Origin: Enterobacteriaceae endosymbiont of Plateumaris braccata
Lineage (GTDB): Bacteria > Pseudomonadota > Gammaproteobacteria > Enterobacterales > Enterobacteriaceae
Direction of reading: 5' to 3'
DNA: 64,000 nucleotides
NCBI RefSeq assembly: GCF_012563325.1
Contig: NZ_CP046232.1
Coordinates: 64,321-128,320, forward strand
Shown: one piece after another, positions 19,323-28,692 of the stretch
Position numbering within the stretch: the first letter of the stretch is position 1
How the letters are laid out: every line of letters begins with the position of its first letter
Position numbers and translations under genes: made by a program
The notes under the pieces: model-generated
Databases searched by the model: none
The model's input: the letters and a program-made list of their open reading frames with translations, nothing else
What the model was told of the DNA's origin: nothing

Positions 19323-20714
19323 ATGTTTGATGGACTAGCAATAGTTACATATACTATATCTTCAATATTATTTATATTTAGTCTTGCAAGTCTTTCTCAG
19401 AAAGAAACTTCTCAAAAAGGTATTTTTTTTGCTATAAGTGGTATGACAATTGCAATAATAGTTACTATATTACAATCTCAATTTAATAATATTGGTTATA
19501 TATTAATAGCTATTATCTTAGGAGGTATTATTGGTATAAACATATCTAAAAAAATAGATATGACTAAAATGCCACAATTAATTGCTATATTACATAGTTT
19601 TGTAGGATTAACTGCAGTTATTGTAGGGTTAAATAGTTATTTATCAATATATTATAATATCAATAAAACACATGATATAATAAAATTAATAGAGATATTT
19701 ATTAGTATTTTTATAGGATCTATTACTTTTATAGGTTCTGTTATTGCATTTAGTAAATTATCAGGTATTATTACAACAAAAGCTTATAATTTCAAATTTA
19801 AAAAATTAATTAATTTTATTACATTAATTATCTCTATTATATTAATGTTAATATTTATACATACACAATATATTATTGTACAAATTTTATCATTAATATT
19901 TATGATACATATTTCATTGATTTTTGGTTTATATTTAATAGTTAGTATAGGTGGTGCAGATATGCCTGTAGTCATTTCAATGTTAAATTCATATTCAGGT
20001 TGGGCTGCTGCAGCTTCTGGATTTATGTTAAACAATGATTTATTAATTATTACTGGAGCATTAGTTGGTTCTTCTGGAGCAATATTATCATATTTAATGT
20101 GTAAAAGTATGAATAGATCATTTATCAATGTAATATTTGGAGGATTACAAAATCAAAAAAGTGATAATATTATTGAAAATGATATTGAACAACAATATAA
20201 AAAAATTTCTATAATTGAAACAGTAGAAATTTTAAAAGAATCTAACAATATTATTATAATACCTGGATATGGGATGGCAGTAGCACAAGCTCAACATGCT
20301 ATTTCAGAAGTAGTAAAAAAATTAAATTTTTATAATATTAAAGTAAGATTTGCTATTCATCCTGTAGCGGGAAGGTTGCCAGGACATATGAATGTTTTAT
20401 TAGCAGAAGCAAATATTCCTTATGAAATAATATTAGAAATGGATGAAATTAATAAAGATTTTTCTAATACTGACACTGTTTTGATTATAGGAGCTAATGA
20501 TACTGTTAATCCTTCTGCTCAAGAAGATAAAAATAGTCCAATTTCAGGCATGCCTGTACTAGAAGCTTGGAAAGCAAAAAATATTATTATTTTTAAAAGA
20601 AGTATGAATTATGGATATTCTGGTATTACAAATCCTTTATTTTATAAAGATAATAGTTACATGTTATTTGGAGATGCAAAAGAAACTGTTAATAAAATTT
20701 TAAAAATACTTTAA
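19323..20714 (+). CDS. pntB: NAD(P) transhydrogenase subunit beta
   Basis: Partner of PntA, carrying the remaining membrane helices of domain II (about residues 1-260, nine hydrophobic segments) and the NADP(H)-binding domain III. The latter has GYGMAVAQAQHAISEV, RFAIHPVAGRLPGHMNVLLAEA, GANDTVNPSAQED and FKRSMNYGYSGI, all strongly conserved. 463 residues (E. coli 462). AAGAGGT ribosome-binding site spans the end of pntA. Followed by a 12-bp hairpin. Confidence 0.98.
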   Translation: MFDGLAIVTYTISSILFIFSLASLSQKETSQKGIFFAISGMTIAIIVTILQSQFNNIGYILIAIILGGIIGINISKKIDMTKMPQLIAILHSFVGLTAVIVGLNSYLSIYYNINKTHDIIKLIEIFISIFIGSITFIGSVIAFSKLSGIITTKAYNFKFKKLINFITLIISIILMLIFIHTQYIIVQILSLIFMIHISLIFGLYLIVSIGGADMPVVISMLNSYSGWAAAASGFMLNNDLLIITGALVGSSGAILSYLMCKSMNRSFINVIFGGLQNQKSDNIIENDIEQQYKKISIIETVEILKESNNIIIIPGYGMAVAQAQHAISEVVKKLNFYNIKVRFAIHPVAGRLPGHMNVLLAEANIPYEIILEMDEINKDFSNTDTVLIIGANDTVNPSAQEDKNSPISGMPVLEAWKAKNIIIFKRSMNYGYSGITNPLFYKDNSYMLFGDAKETVNKILKIL

Positions 20715-20727
20715 TAAAAACATTTAT

Positions 20728-20775
20728 AGTTGATTCTAGAATCATTCATAATAAAATAAATTACTAGAATCAACT
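20728..20775. terminator. Hairpin between convergent pntB and rne
   Basis: AGTTGATTCTAG (20728-20739) and CTAGAATCAACT (20764-20775) form a perfect 12-bp stem with a 24-base loop, 13 bases after the pntB stop. There is no strong T-run on the plus strand, so it may stabilise the pntB 3' end rather than terminate efficiently. The arms are unusual in sequence for this background, so chance is unlikely. Confidence 0.5.
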
Positions 20776-21417
20776 TTGAAAATAATAAATTGAAATTTTT
20801 TATATAAAAAAATTAATATTAATTATCATTAAATAAATTTTTAATTATTTGATTTAATTATAAATAATTTCTAATATTTATATTAAATAATAAATATATT
20901 AATTAATAATTTTCTATAATAATTTATTAATAGATGGGTATCTTCTGTTTAATTAACTTTTTTAAAATATTTTGATAAAAAATATTATTTTTTCTATAAT
21001 TTCATTATTTTTATTTTTAATAATTTTTAATAAAAAAATTTTTTATAATTAATTATATAATAATTATTATTTTTATAAAAATATTCAAAAATTATAGACA
21101 ATTTAAATATATAATTTTTAAAAATTTTAAATTACAATAAAATTATTTTTTGTGTTTTATAATTTAAGTAATTTGTATTTAAATTTTTTTAATTATACGT
21201 TTATATTTTATTTTTAATAACAAAATTATGAATATAATTAAATATATTTTTTTTTTATAATAAATATTATTTAAATTAATTTTATTATATTTTTTATATA
21301 TAAAATAGTGTTTATAAATTTTTTTTAAAAAATTTGATAATTTATTTAATTGGAGTTTTCTAAATTTATTATTTTTATTTTCTAATAGACTATTAGTTTT
21401 TAATAATAATTTATTAT
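20776..21417. other. Decayed 640-base gap, possible remnant of the RNase E C-terminal tail
   Basis: No intact gene. On the minus strand, directly after the rne stop, a shifted frame stays open for about 35 codons rich in Asn, Lys and Leu. Further on, at 20952-20932, a short frame reads LNRRYPSINKLL then stop; RRYP resembles the Arg-rich DERYP segment of the E. coli RNase E scaffold region. The rest is featureless A/T. I read the stretch as eroding rne tail, with low confidence. Confidence 0.3.
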
Positions 21418-23325
21418 TTATTTTTGATGATTTTCTTTTAATAAATAAAAAAAAATCAAAAGTTTTTTTTTTATTTGAAAATTATTAATTTTATTAAATT
21501 TATAATTTAAACTCATATTATTTATAAAATATAAAAATTTATAAAAATAATTAAAATATTTTTGTATATAAAAATCAATTATTCTTTTATTAAAATTTAA
21601 TTTTATATAATTTAATTTATAATTAAAAATTTTTTGTATAAAATTATTATTTATAATAATATTAATTTTTAAAAAAAAATTAAATATTTTATTTTTTTTT
21701 AAAATTTTATTTTGATTATCAATTAATAATTCTTTTTTTTTAATTAAATTTTTTTTAAAAAATAAATACATATATTTATAATAATCAAATTTATAATTAA
21801 AATTATAAATTTTTGTTACAGAACTATTAATAATTTTTTTATCTTTTCCATGACAAATACGTAAAATAGAGTAGTCAGGAATACTTATTTGATTATTTGG
21901 AATAATAAAAATTTGTACTTTATTTTTTTTATTTTCAATAATATTAATAGGTTTTATTTTTTTATTTAATAAGTATAATGCTATTTTTACAGGTACTATT
22001 GCATAAACTTCTTTAGTATTTGCTTTAAAAGATTCTTCTTCAATTAACCTTAAAATTGATAAAGACAATGATTTATTATCTCTTATAGTACCATTTCCTA
22101 TACATCTAGGACATATAAAATGATTATTTTCTCTTAAAGATGATTTAATTCTTTGACGAGACATTTCTAATAATCCAAATTTTGATATATGATTCATTTG
22201 TATTTTAGCTTTATCTTGAATTAATTTATCTCTTAAACGTTGTTCAACTGCTCTCTGATGTATTAAAGAAGACATATCTATAAAATCAATAACAATTAAA
22301 CCACCTATATCACGTAATCTTAATTGTTTTGCAATTTCATCAGTTGCTTCTAAATTAATATTAAAAGCTGTTTCTTCTATATTTGTTCCTTTAGTTGCCT
22401 TAGCTGAATTTACATCAACTGATGTAAGTGCTTCAGTTGTATCAATAATTATTGAGCCACCAGATAGTAAATTTACCTTTCTTTGAAATGCAGTTTCTAT
22501 TTGTGATTCTATCTGATAATGACTAAATAATGGAATTTTACTAGAATATAATTTAATTTTATGATTGAAATCAGATCTACCTAATAAATTAATATACTTT
22601 TTAGCTAATTTTAATATTTCTGGATTATCAATAAGAATTTCATTAATTTCTGTACAAAGATAATCTCTAAATGATCTCATAATTATATCACTTTCTTGAT
22701 GTATTAGAAAAGGTGCTGATTTACTATCAGCTATTTTATTAATTGATTTCCAATGTTTTAATCTTAATTGTAAATCATATTCTAATTCTTGGTTATTTTT
22801 ATCTAATCCAGCAGTACGTATTATTAAACCCATATTTTTAGGTAACTTTAATGATAATAAAATTTTTTTTAATTCATTTCTTTTTTTACCTTTAATTCTT
22901 TTTGAAATTCCTCCTATTTTAGGATTGTTAGGCATTAAAACTAAATATGTACCTGCTAAACTTATAAATGTAGTTAATGTAGCACCTTTATTTCCTCTTT
23001 CTTCTTTATTAATTTGTACAATTAATTCTTTTCCTTCATATAAATATTCTTTAATATTTTTATTTAAAATAATATGATTTAAATTATTAGTAATATATTT
23101 ATTAGTAATTTCTTTGAAAGGTAAGAAACCGTGTTTTTTAGCACCATAATCTACAAAAACAGCTTCTAAACTTTGTTCTATATGAATAATTTTACCTTTA
23201 TATATATTAGATTTTCTTTGTTTATAATTATTATTATCTATATCTAAATTATATAATTTTTGTCCATCAACCATAGCTACACGTAATTCCTCATGTTGAG
23301 TAGCATTTATTAACATTCTTTTCAT
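21418..23325 (-). CDS. rne: Ribonuclease E, catalytic half with short tail
   Basis: Endonuclease for mRNA decay and for rRNA and tRNA processing. 635 residues against 1061 in E. coli. The catalytic half (1 to about 515) is intact: S1 domain (YKGKIIHIEQSLEAVFVDYGAKKHGFLP), 5' sensor region, DNase I-like domain with catalytic Asp residues in SVDVNSAKATKG and VIDFIDM, and Zn-link CPRCIGNG. After that comes about 120 residues of Asn/Lys/Phe/Tyr-rich sequence with no recognisable scaffold motifs, so enolase, RhlB and PNPase docking is probably lost. An A10 tract near the 3' end could shift the frame to a longer tail. Divergent from rluC, as in E. coli. Confidence 0.96.
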   Translation of the reverse strand: MKRMLINATQHEELRVAMVDGQKLYNLDIDNNNYKQRKSNIYKGKIIHIEQSLEAVFVDYGAKKHGFLPFKEITNKYITNNLNHIILNKNIKEYLYEGKELIVQINKEERGNKGATLTTFISLAGTYLVLMPNNPKIGGISKRIKGKKRNELKKILLSLKLPKNMGLIIRTAGLDKNNQELEYDLQLRLKHWKSINKIADSKSAPFLIHQESDIIMRSFRDYLCTEINEILIDNPEILKLAKKYINLLGRSDFNHKIKLYSSKIPLFSHYQIESQIETAFQRKVNLLSGGSIIIDTTEALTSVDVNSAKATKGTNIEETAFNINLEATDEIAKQLRLRDIGGLIVIDFIDMSSLIHQRAVEQRLRDKLIQDKAKIQMNHISKFGLLEMSRQRIKSSLRENNHFICPRCIGNGTIRDNKSLSLSILRLIEEESFKANTKEVYAIVPVKIALYLLNKKIKPINIIENKKNKVQIFIIPNNQISIPDYSILRICHGKDKKIINSSVTKIYNFNYKFDYYKYMYLFFKKNLIKKKELLIDNQNKILKKNKIFNFFLKINIIINNNFIQKIFNYKLNYIKLNFNKRIIDFYIQKYFNYFYKFLYFINNMSLNYKFNKINNFQIKKKLLIFFYLLKENHQK

Positions 23326-23647
23326 TATAACTTGCTCATTATTTTTATATCAAATTTATCATTTTATTAAAAAAATTTGATTTGTAAAAATATAATATGG
23401 TATTTTTTTGGAAAATTTTTACTAAAATAATTTATTTTAAATTATTAAAAAATAATATTAAATATTATTTTTATATGTTTTTTTTAATAAAATGGATGTT
23501 TTGTATATTTTATTTATTAAATATTAAAAGTATAATAAATAATCACAAACTTTTATTCTAACATAAAAATATATTTTCAAATAATTATTTTATTAATAAA
23601 AAAAAATATTTTAATATTATTTAAAATATATATAATGTATACTATAT
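23326..23647. other. Divergent rne-rluC intergenic region
   Basis: 322 bases of nearly pure A/T between the divergent starts of rne and rluC. In E. coli this gap carries promoters and the rne 5' leader that mediates autoregulation. I cannot identify a convincing -35/-10 pair or the leader hairpins here; TATAATG-like strings near 23632-23640 precede rluC but are not distinctive in this composition. Confidence 0.3.
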
Positions 23648-24616
23648 ATGAAATTTAAAAATTTTATGTACAAAAAAATAAAAAACCAATTTATAATTGT
23701 ACCCAATTATATTGATTCGCAACGAATTGATAATTTTTTAATTACAAAATTTAAAAATATTCCTAAAAGTTTTATTTATAAAATTTTACGACAAGGTAAA
23801 ATAAAAGTTAATAAAAAAAAAGTAGATCCAAAATATAAAGTCAAATCACAAGATGTCTTATCTCTTCCTTTAATATATATAAAAAATATTAAAAAAAATA
23901 ATTTTTTACCTAATAAAAAAAAAATAAATTTTTTTAAAAAAATGATTTTATTTGAAGATAAATATATTATTGCTATAAATAAACCTTCTGGAATTGCTGT
24001 TCATGGAGGTAGTGGTATAAATTTTGGTATTATTGAAAATTTTAGATTTTTATTTAAAAAAAATAAATTTTTAGAATTAGTACACAGGATAGATAAAGAA
24101 ACTTCTGGTATATTGTTAATAGCAAAAAAGAGATCTGTATTAAAATTACTACATCAACAATTACGTGAAAATAATATTCTAAAAAATTATATAGCTTTAG
24201 TAAAAGGACATTATACTAAAAATAATTATGGTTGTATAAAAGGATTTTTATTAAAGAAAAAAACAAATAATAAAATTAAAGTAATTATACATAATAAAAT
24301 TGGTAAATATTCAGAAACAAAATTTAAAGTTATAAAATATTATAAATCTATGATGTTATTAAATATAATGCCTTTAACAGGACGTACTCATCAAATTAGA
24401 GTACACATGTCTCATATTGGTCATCCTATTGCTTATGATAATCGTTATGGAGATATAGATCTTAATTTAAATTTAAAAAAAAAAATAGGTTTAAATAGAT
24501 TATTTTTACATGCACAAAAAATAAAATTTATACATCCAATAACAAATAAAAAAATTTGTATCTGTGCTCCATTAAACAGTAAATTAAAAAATTGTTTATT
24601 AAAGTTAAATTTTTAA
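23648..24616 (+). CDS. rluC: 23S rRNA pseudouridine synthase C (955/2504/2580)
   Basis: RluA-family enzyme. 322 residues (E. coli RluC 319). N-terminal S4 RNA-binding domain (about 20-80, IYKILRQGKIKVNKKK), then the catalytic domain with INKPSGIAVHGGSG, the catalytic Asp in VHRIDKETSGILLIAKK, QLRENNILKNYIALVKG, and the LTGRTHQIRVHMSHIGHPIAYD signature. RluC rather than RluA or RluD is supported by similarity and by its position divergent from rne, as in E. coli. Confidence 0.94.
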   Translation: MKFKNFMYKKIKNQFIIVPNYIDSQRIDNFLITKFKNIPKSFIYKILRQGKIKVNKKKVDPKYKVKSQDVLSLPLIYIKNIKKNNFLPNKKKINFFKKMILFEDKYIIAINKPSGIAVHGGSGINFGIIENFRFLFKKNKFLELVHRIDKETSGILLIAKKRSVLKLLHQQLRENNILKNYIALVKGHYTKNNYGCIKGFLLKKKTNNKIKVIIHNKIGKYSETKFKVIKYYKSMMLLNIMPLTGRTHQIRVHMSHIGHPIAYDNRYGDIDLNLNLKKKIGLNRLFLHAQKIKFIHPITNKKICICAPLNSKLKNCLLKLNF

Positions 24617-24724
24617 TTTTTGTAAAATCACTTTTTTATTGAATATCTATATATTTAAATATATAATTTTATATATAATAAATATTATTTTTTTAATAAA
24701 TAATAAATGAATAAAGGATTAAAT

Positions 24725-24898
24725 ATGGCTGTACAAAAAAGTAAAAAATCTAGATCTAAACGAGGAATGCGTCGTTCTCATCATGCATTATCTGAAAATA
24801 AAATTTTATTAATTGATAAAAAAACAGGAAAAAAATATTTATACCATAATATGACATCAGATGGATTTTATAGAGGTAAAAAAATAGTAAATAAGTAA
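24725..24898 (+). CDS. rpmF: 50S ribosomal protein L32
   Basis: 57 residues, same length as E. coli L32. Starts [21 protein letters not shown] and ends [15 protein letters not shown]. The ATG at 24725 follows AAAGGA; a longer in-frame form from the ATG at 24707 (six extra residues) does not match the family. In E. coli plsX, fabH and fabD follow; here plsX and fabH are absent and fabD comes next after about 85-130 bases. Confidence 0.97.
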   Translation: MAVQKSKKSRSKRGMRRSHHALSENKILLIDKKTGKKYLYHNMTSDGFYRGKKIVNK

Positions 24899-24970
24899 TT
24901 TTTATTAATTTATTTAATCATTTATTTTTACAAAAGGTATTTAACAATTTTATATTTAATATAATTTATA

Positions 24971-25028
24971 AAGGATGTTTATTTGAATATTAATAATAAA
25001 TTATATATTCAATATATAAAAAAAAAAA
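24971..25028 (+). promoter_or_regulatory. fabD translation start region with A11 tract
   Basis: AAGGA at 24971-24975 is placed 7 bases before a TTG at 24983, which opens a 15-codon frame ending in an 11-base A run (25018-25028). That frame is out of register with the FabD body; removal of one A would join the two. The FabD frame itself has a TAA at 25017-25019, so within it only the TTG at 25029 can start, and that codon has no ribosome-binding site, just poly(A). Confidence 0.5.
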
Positions 25029-25985
25029 TTGGCTGCTATTTTTCCTGGTCAAGGATGTCAATTTATTGGAATGTTATCAGATTTATTTGATAAAAATTTA
25101 ATTATTCAAAAAATTTTTAAGAAAGCATCTGATATTTTAAAATATGATTTATGGAAATTGATACAAAAAGGACCTTTAAAAAAATTAAATACAACTTATT
25201 ATTCTCAACCTGCTATATTAATAGCATCTTTTGCAATATATAAATTATGGATACAAAAAAGTAATATTATTCCTAATATTATGGTTGGTCATAGTTTAGG
25301 TGAATATACAGCTATGTTATGTAGCAACGTTATTAATTTTTATGATGCTATTCAATTAATTAATTATAGAGGAAAATTAATGCAAGAAATATCTGTTTCT
25401 CTAAAAGAGAGTAATATTGATGGATATTTTATGCAGGTTATTTTAGGATTAAATAAATTTTTAATTCAAAAAGTTTGTGAACAAGAATCAAAAAATAATA
25501 TAGTTAATATTTCTAGTTATAATACATATAATCAAGTTACAATTAGCGGTAATAAAAATGCTATCCTGAGAGTTATTAATGCATGTAAATTATTAGGTGC
25601 TCATAATATACCATTACAAATTAATGTTCCTTCACATTGTTTATTAATGAAACCAATCGTAAAAAAATTTAAAAAATTTTTAAAAAATATTAAATTTAAT
25701 TATCCTACAATCCCTATTATTAATACTTTAAATATAAAATGCGAAACATCTCCCAAAAAAATAAAATATAATTTAATACATCAATTATACAATCCAATTA
25801 ATTGGATTGGATGTATGGAATATATATCAAATAAAAATATAAATAATATATTAGAGTTTGGACCAAAAAATATACTTGCAAAAATAGCTAAAAATATTAC
25901 TAATAATTTAGATGTTATTTCAATAAACAATTCTAAAACATTATCTATTGCATTAAAAAAATATAATAATTTGAGGATAAAATGA
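25029..25985 (+). CDS. fabD: Malonyl-CoA-ACP transacylase, start uncertain (possible frameshift at A11)
   Basis: Loads malonyl groups onto ACP. The body is intact and well conserved: FPGQGCQFIGML (E. coli FPGQGSQTVGML), the Ser nucleophile in GHSLGEYTAM, catalytic His in VPSHCLLMKP, HQLYNPINWIG and FGPKNILAKI. 318 residues from a TTG at 25029; E. coli has 309 and begins only a few residues before FPGQG. That TTG lacks a ribosome-binding site, whereas a better-placed TTG at 24983 is one base out of frame behind an A11 run. Slippage, a leaderless-type start or a homopolymer sequencing error are all possible. Its TGA stop overlaps the fabG ATG by 4 bases, implying translational coupling. Confidence 0.88.
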   Translation: MAAIFPGQGCQFIGMLSDLFDKNLIIQKIFKKASDILKYDLWKLIQKGPLKKLNTTYYSQPAILIASFAIYKLWIQKSNIIPNIMVGHSLGEYTAMLCSNVINFYDAIQLINYRGKLMQEISVSLKESNIDGYFMQVILGLNKFLIQKVCEQESKNNIVNISSYNTYNQVTISGNKNAILRVINACKLLGAHNIPLQINVPSHCLLMKPIVKKFKKFLKNIKFNYPTIPIINTLNIKCETSPKKIKYNLIHQLYNPINWIGCMEYISNKNINNILEFGPKNILAKIAKNITNNLDVISINNSKTLSIALKKYNNLRIK

Positions 25986-26719
25986 ATTTAACAGGAAAAT
26001 TAGCTTTAGTTACGGGTGCTAGTCGTGGTATAGGATATTATATTTCTAATACTTTAGCACACTATGGTGCTAAAGTAATTGGTACATCTAAAAGTATAAA
26101 TGGTGTAAAAATTATAAATAAATACTTAGATAAAAAAGGTATAGGTTTAATATTAGATTTGATAAGTAATACTGTATCTGTTAAAAATTTTTTAAATGAT
26201 ATTCGTCATAAATTTGGTAATATAGATATTTTAGTAAATAATGCTGGCATTATTTCTGATAGTCTTCTTATAAATATGAAAGATAGTGAATGGAATAATG
26301 TTTTAATGACTAATTTAACTTCGGTTTTTAAATTATCACAAGAAGTTATACGTTATATGTTAAAAAAATCATTTGGACGTATTATTAGTATAGGATCTAT
26401 AATAGGTTCGATAGGTAATATAGGACAAGTAAATTATGCAGCATCAAAATCGGGTTTAATAGGATTTAGTAAATCTTTAGCTTTAGAAGTAGCACATAAA
26501 GGAGTTACTGTTAATATTATATCTCCTGGATTTATTGAAACTGATATGACTTGTAAACTTTCAAAACATACAAAAAATCATATTTTATCTAAAATACCTT
26601 TTAAACGTTTTGGTACTCCACAAGAAATAGCTAATGTTGTAGCGTTTTTAGCTTCTGATAAAGCATCTTATATTACAGGAGAAACAATACATGTTAATGG
26701 TGGTTTATATATGTCTTAA
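25982..26719 (+). CDS. fabG: 3-oxoacyl-[acyl-carrier-protein] reductase
   Basis: NADPH-dependent short-chain dehydrogenase for the first reduction of elongation. 245 residues (E. coli 244). Seen: TGASRGIGYYI cofactor loop at 12-22, NNAGI near 86, and the catalytic triad Ser (GSIIGSIG), Tyr and Lys (NYAASKSGLIG). The C-terminus ITGETIHVNGGLYM is typical. Start ATG overlaps the fabD stop (ATGA) and has GAGGA upstream within fabD. PntAB-derived NADPH would feed this enzyme. Confidence 0.98.
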   Translation: MNLTGKLALVTGASRGIGYYISNTLAHYGAKVIGTSKSINGVKIINKYLDKKGIGLILDLISNTVSVKNFLNDIRHKFGNIDILVNNAGIISDSLLINMKDSEWNNVLMTNLTSVFKLSQEVIRYMLKKSFGRIISIGSIIGSIGNIGQVNYAASKSGLIGFSKSLALEVAHKGVTVNIISPGFIETDMTCKLSKHTKNHILSKIPFKRFGTPQEIANVVAFLASDKASYITGETIHVNGGLYMS

Positions 26720-26846
26720 ATTAATATAATGTTTTTTATATAAACAAAATTTAATTTTAATAAAGATATTAATATTTAATTATTTTTTTAAAATTTGATA
26801 AATAGCGAATCATAATGTAAATAAGTTTTATAGGAAATTTAATAGT

Positions 26847-27086
26847 ATGAGTAGTTCTACAGAGAAACGTGTTAAGAAAATTATTAGTGAACAACTTGAT
26901 ATTAAACAAGAAAAAATTATTAATACTAATGCATTTATCAAAGATTTAGGAGCAGATTCTCTTGATACTGTTGAGCTAGTTATGGCTCTAGAAGAAGAGT
27001 TTAATACTGAAATTTCAGATGAAGATGCTGAAAAAATTACTACTGTTCAAGAAGCAATTAATTATATTAATAACCACAAAAATTAA
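26847..27086 (+). CDS. acpP: Acyl carrier protein
   Basis: Carries growing acyl chains on a phosphopantetheine arm. 79 residues (E. coli 78). The attachment Ser38 is in [18 protein letters not shown], which is identical to E. coli over most of its length. The gene is one of the least diverged and least A/T-rich in the window. TAGGAAA lies upstream of the ATG. A 14-bp hairpin begins 4 bases after the stop. Confidence 0.99.
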   Translation: MSSSTEKRVKKIISEQLDIKQEKIINTNAFIKDLGADSLDTVELVMALEEEFNTEISDEDAEKITTVQEAINYINNHKN

Positions 27087-27090
27087 ATAA

Positions 27091-27131
27091 CATCAAAGGA
27101 TGAATAAAAATATTAAATTCATCCTTTGATG
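27091..27131 (+). terminator. acpP-fabF intergenic hairpin terminator
   Basis: CATCAAAGGATGAA (27091-27104) and TTCATCCTTTGATG (27118-27131) form a perfect 14-bp stem with a 13-base loop, followed by ATTATTTTAAAT. It starts 4 bases after the acpP stop. It probably ends or pauses transcription so that acpP is expressed above fabF, and may also shield the acpP 3' end. An ATG lies inside the right arm (27129), but the family start of FabF is at 27165. Confidence 0.7.
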
Positions 27132-27164
27132 ATTATTTTAAATAATAATTATACTATAAAAAAT

Positions 27165-28403
27165 ATGTTAAAACGTAGAGTTGTTATTACTGGAATAGGA
27201 CTTGTCACTCCTATAGGAAATACAATAAAAACTAGTTGGAATAATGTTATAAATGGAAATAGTGGTATTGATTTAATCAATGATTTTGATACAAGTAAAT
27301 ATACAACTAAATTTGCAGGATTAATAAAAAATTTTTCTTGTAAAAATTTTATTTTAAAAAAAAAAATACGTAATATGGATTTATTTATCCAATATGGAAT
27401 AGTTGCTTCTAAACAAGCAATAGATGATTCAGGAATAATTGTTAACGAAAATAATGCTCATAGATTTGGTGCAGCAATAGGTTCTGGAATGGGTGGTATT
27501 AGTTTAATAGAAAAAAATTATTACTTATTATATAATAAAGGACCTCGAAAAGTATCTCCTTTTTATATTCCATCTACAATGATTAATATGATAGTAGGAA
27601 ATATCACTATTGATTATGGTTTTAAAGGACCTACTATATCTATTAGTAGTGCTTGTAGTTCCGCTATGCAGAATATTGGAATAGCATCAAGAATTATATC
27701 TTATAATGATGCTGATGTAATGTTAGCAGGTGGGTCAGAAAAAGCAATAACTCCTTTAGGATTAAGTGGATTTTGTGCAACAAAAGCATTATCTAAAAGA
27801 AATAATAATCCTAAAGGAGCTAGCCGTCCTTGGGATAAAGATAGAGATGGTTTTGTTCTAAGTGATGGAGCTGGAATATTAGTGTTAGAAGAATATAATC
27901 ATGCTAAAAAACGTAACGCAAATATTTATGCAGAAATAGTAGGATTTGGTATGAGTAATGATGCTTATCATATTACTTCTCCTTCTAAATATGGAGAAGG
28001 AGCTATTCAAGCTATGTTTAATGCATTAAAAGATGCAAAAATCAATTCTAATCAAATTAAGTATATTAATGCACATGGAACATCAACTATATTAGGTGAT
28101 ATTGCAGAATTTCATGCTATTAAACATATTTTTAAAAATAGTTTAAATTTATTTGTAAGTTCTACTAAATCAGTAACTGGACATTTATTAGGTGCTTCTG
28201 GTGCAGTTGAATCTATTTATTCTATTTTATCGTTAAGAGATCAAATAGTTCCACCTACGATTAATTTAAATAATGTTGATAAAAATTTTGATTTAGACTT
28301 CATTCCTAATATCGCACGTGATGTATATAATATGAAATATGTATTATGTAATTCTTTTGGTTTTGGAGGAACTAATGCATCATTAATTTTTAAGAAGATA
28401 TAA
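27165..28403 (+). CDS. fabF: 3-oxoacyl-[acyl-carrier-protein] synthase II
   Basis: Condensing enzyme for chain elongation. 412 residues from the ATG at 27165 (E. coli 413), aligning as [12 protein letters not shown] with MSKRRVVVTGLG. Catalytic Cys in [10 protein letters not shown] (E. coli ATACTSGVHN), the two His in NAHGTST and [13 protein letters not shown]. No ribosome-binding site before the ATG; in-frame upstream codons (TTG 27126, ATG 27129) lie in the hairpin arm. As fabH is absent from its usual site and fabB is not seen in this window, FabF may be the main condensing enzyme; the source of the primer step is unclear. Confidence 0.96.
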   Translation: MLKRRVVITGIGLVTPIGNTIKTSWNNVINGNSGIDLINDFDTSKYTTKFAGLIKNFSCKNFILKKKIRNMDLFIQYGIVASKQAIDDSGIIVNENNAHRFGAAIGSGMGGISLIEKNYYLLYNKGPRKVSPFYIPSTMINMIVGNITIDYGFKGPTISISSACSSAMQNIGIASRIISYNDADVMLAGGSEKAITPLGLSGFCATKALSKRNNNPKGASRPWDKDRDGFVLSDGAGILVLEEYNHAKKRNANIYAEIVGFGMSNDAYHITSPSKYGEGAIQAMFNALKDAKINSNQIKYINAHGTSTILGDIAEFHAIKHIFKNSLNLFVSSTKSVTGHLLGASGAVESIYSILSLRDQIVPPTINLNNVDKNFDLDFIPNIARDVYNMKYVLCNSFGFGGTNASLIFKKI

Positions 28404-28692
28404 TTAATTATATAATTAATATTGAATAATTTTTATTTTTTAAAAAATATAAATAAATAATAATTTTATAACATTTAGTTATATAACTAATTACTATTAA
28501 TAATAAAAATATATTTTGATATATAAAAAATTAATATTTAAGATAAATAAAAAATTATTCAATAATTTCTTAATATAAAATATTAATTTTTATAATCATA
28601 ATATATTATGATTTATTTTAAATAATTTATAATAAAATTATATTTAATAAAATAATAATAAACTTATTAAAAGTTAGGAATTATAAATAATT

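Noticed and set aside
19784-20128. 114-codon frame antisense to pntB
   Set aside because: Lies wholly inside well-conserved PntB; no start signal or family resemblance.
28404-28692. Remnants of pabC, mltG or tmk between fabF and holB
   Set aside because: All frames are closed and nothing resembles these proteins; the gap looks fully eroded.
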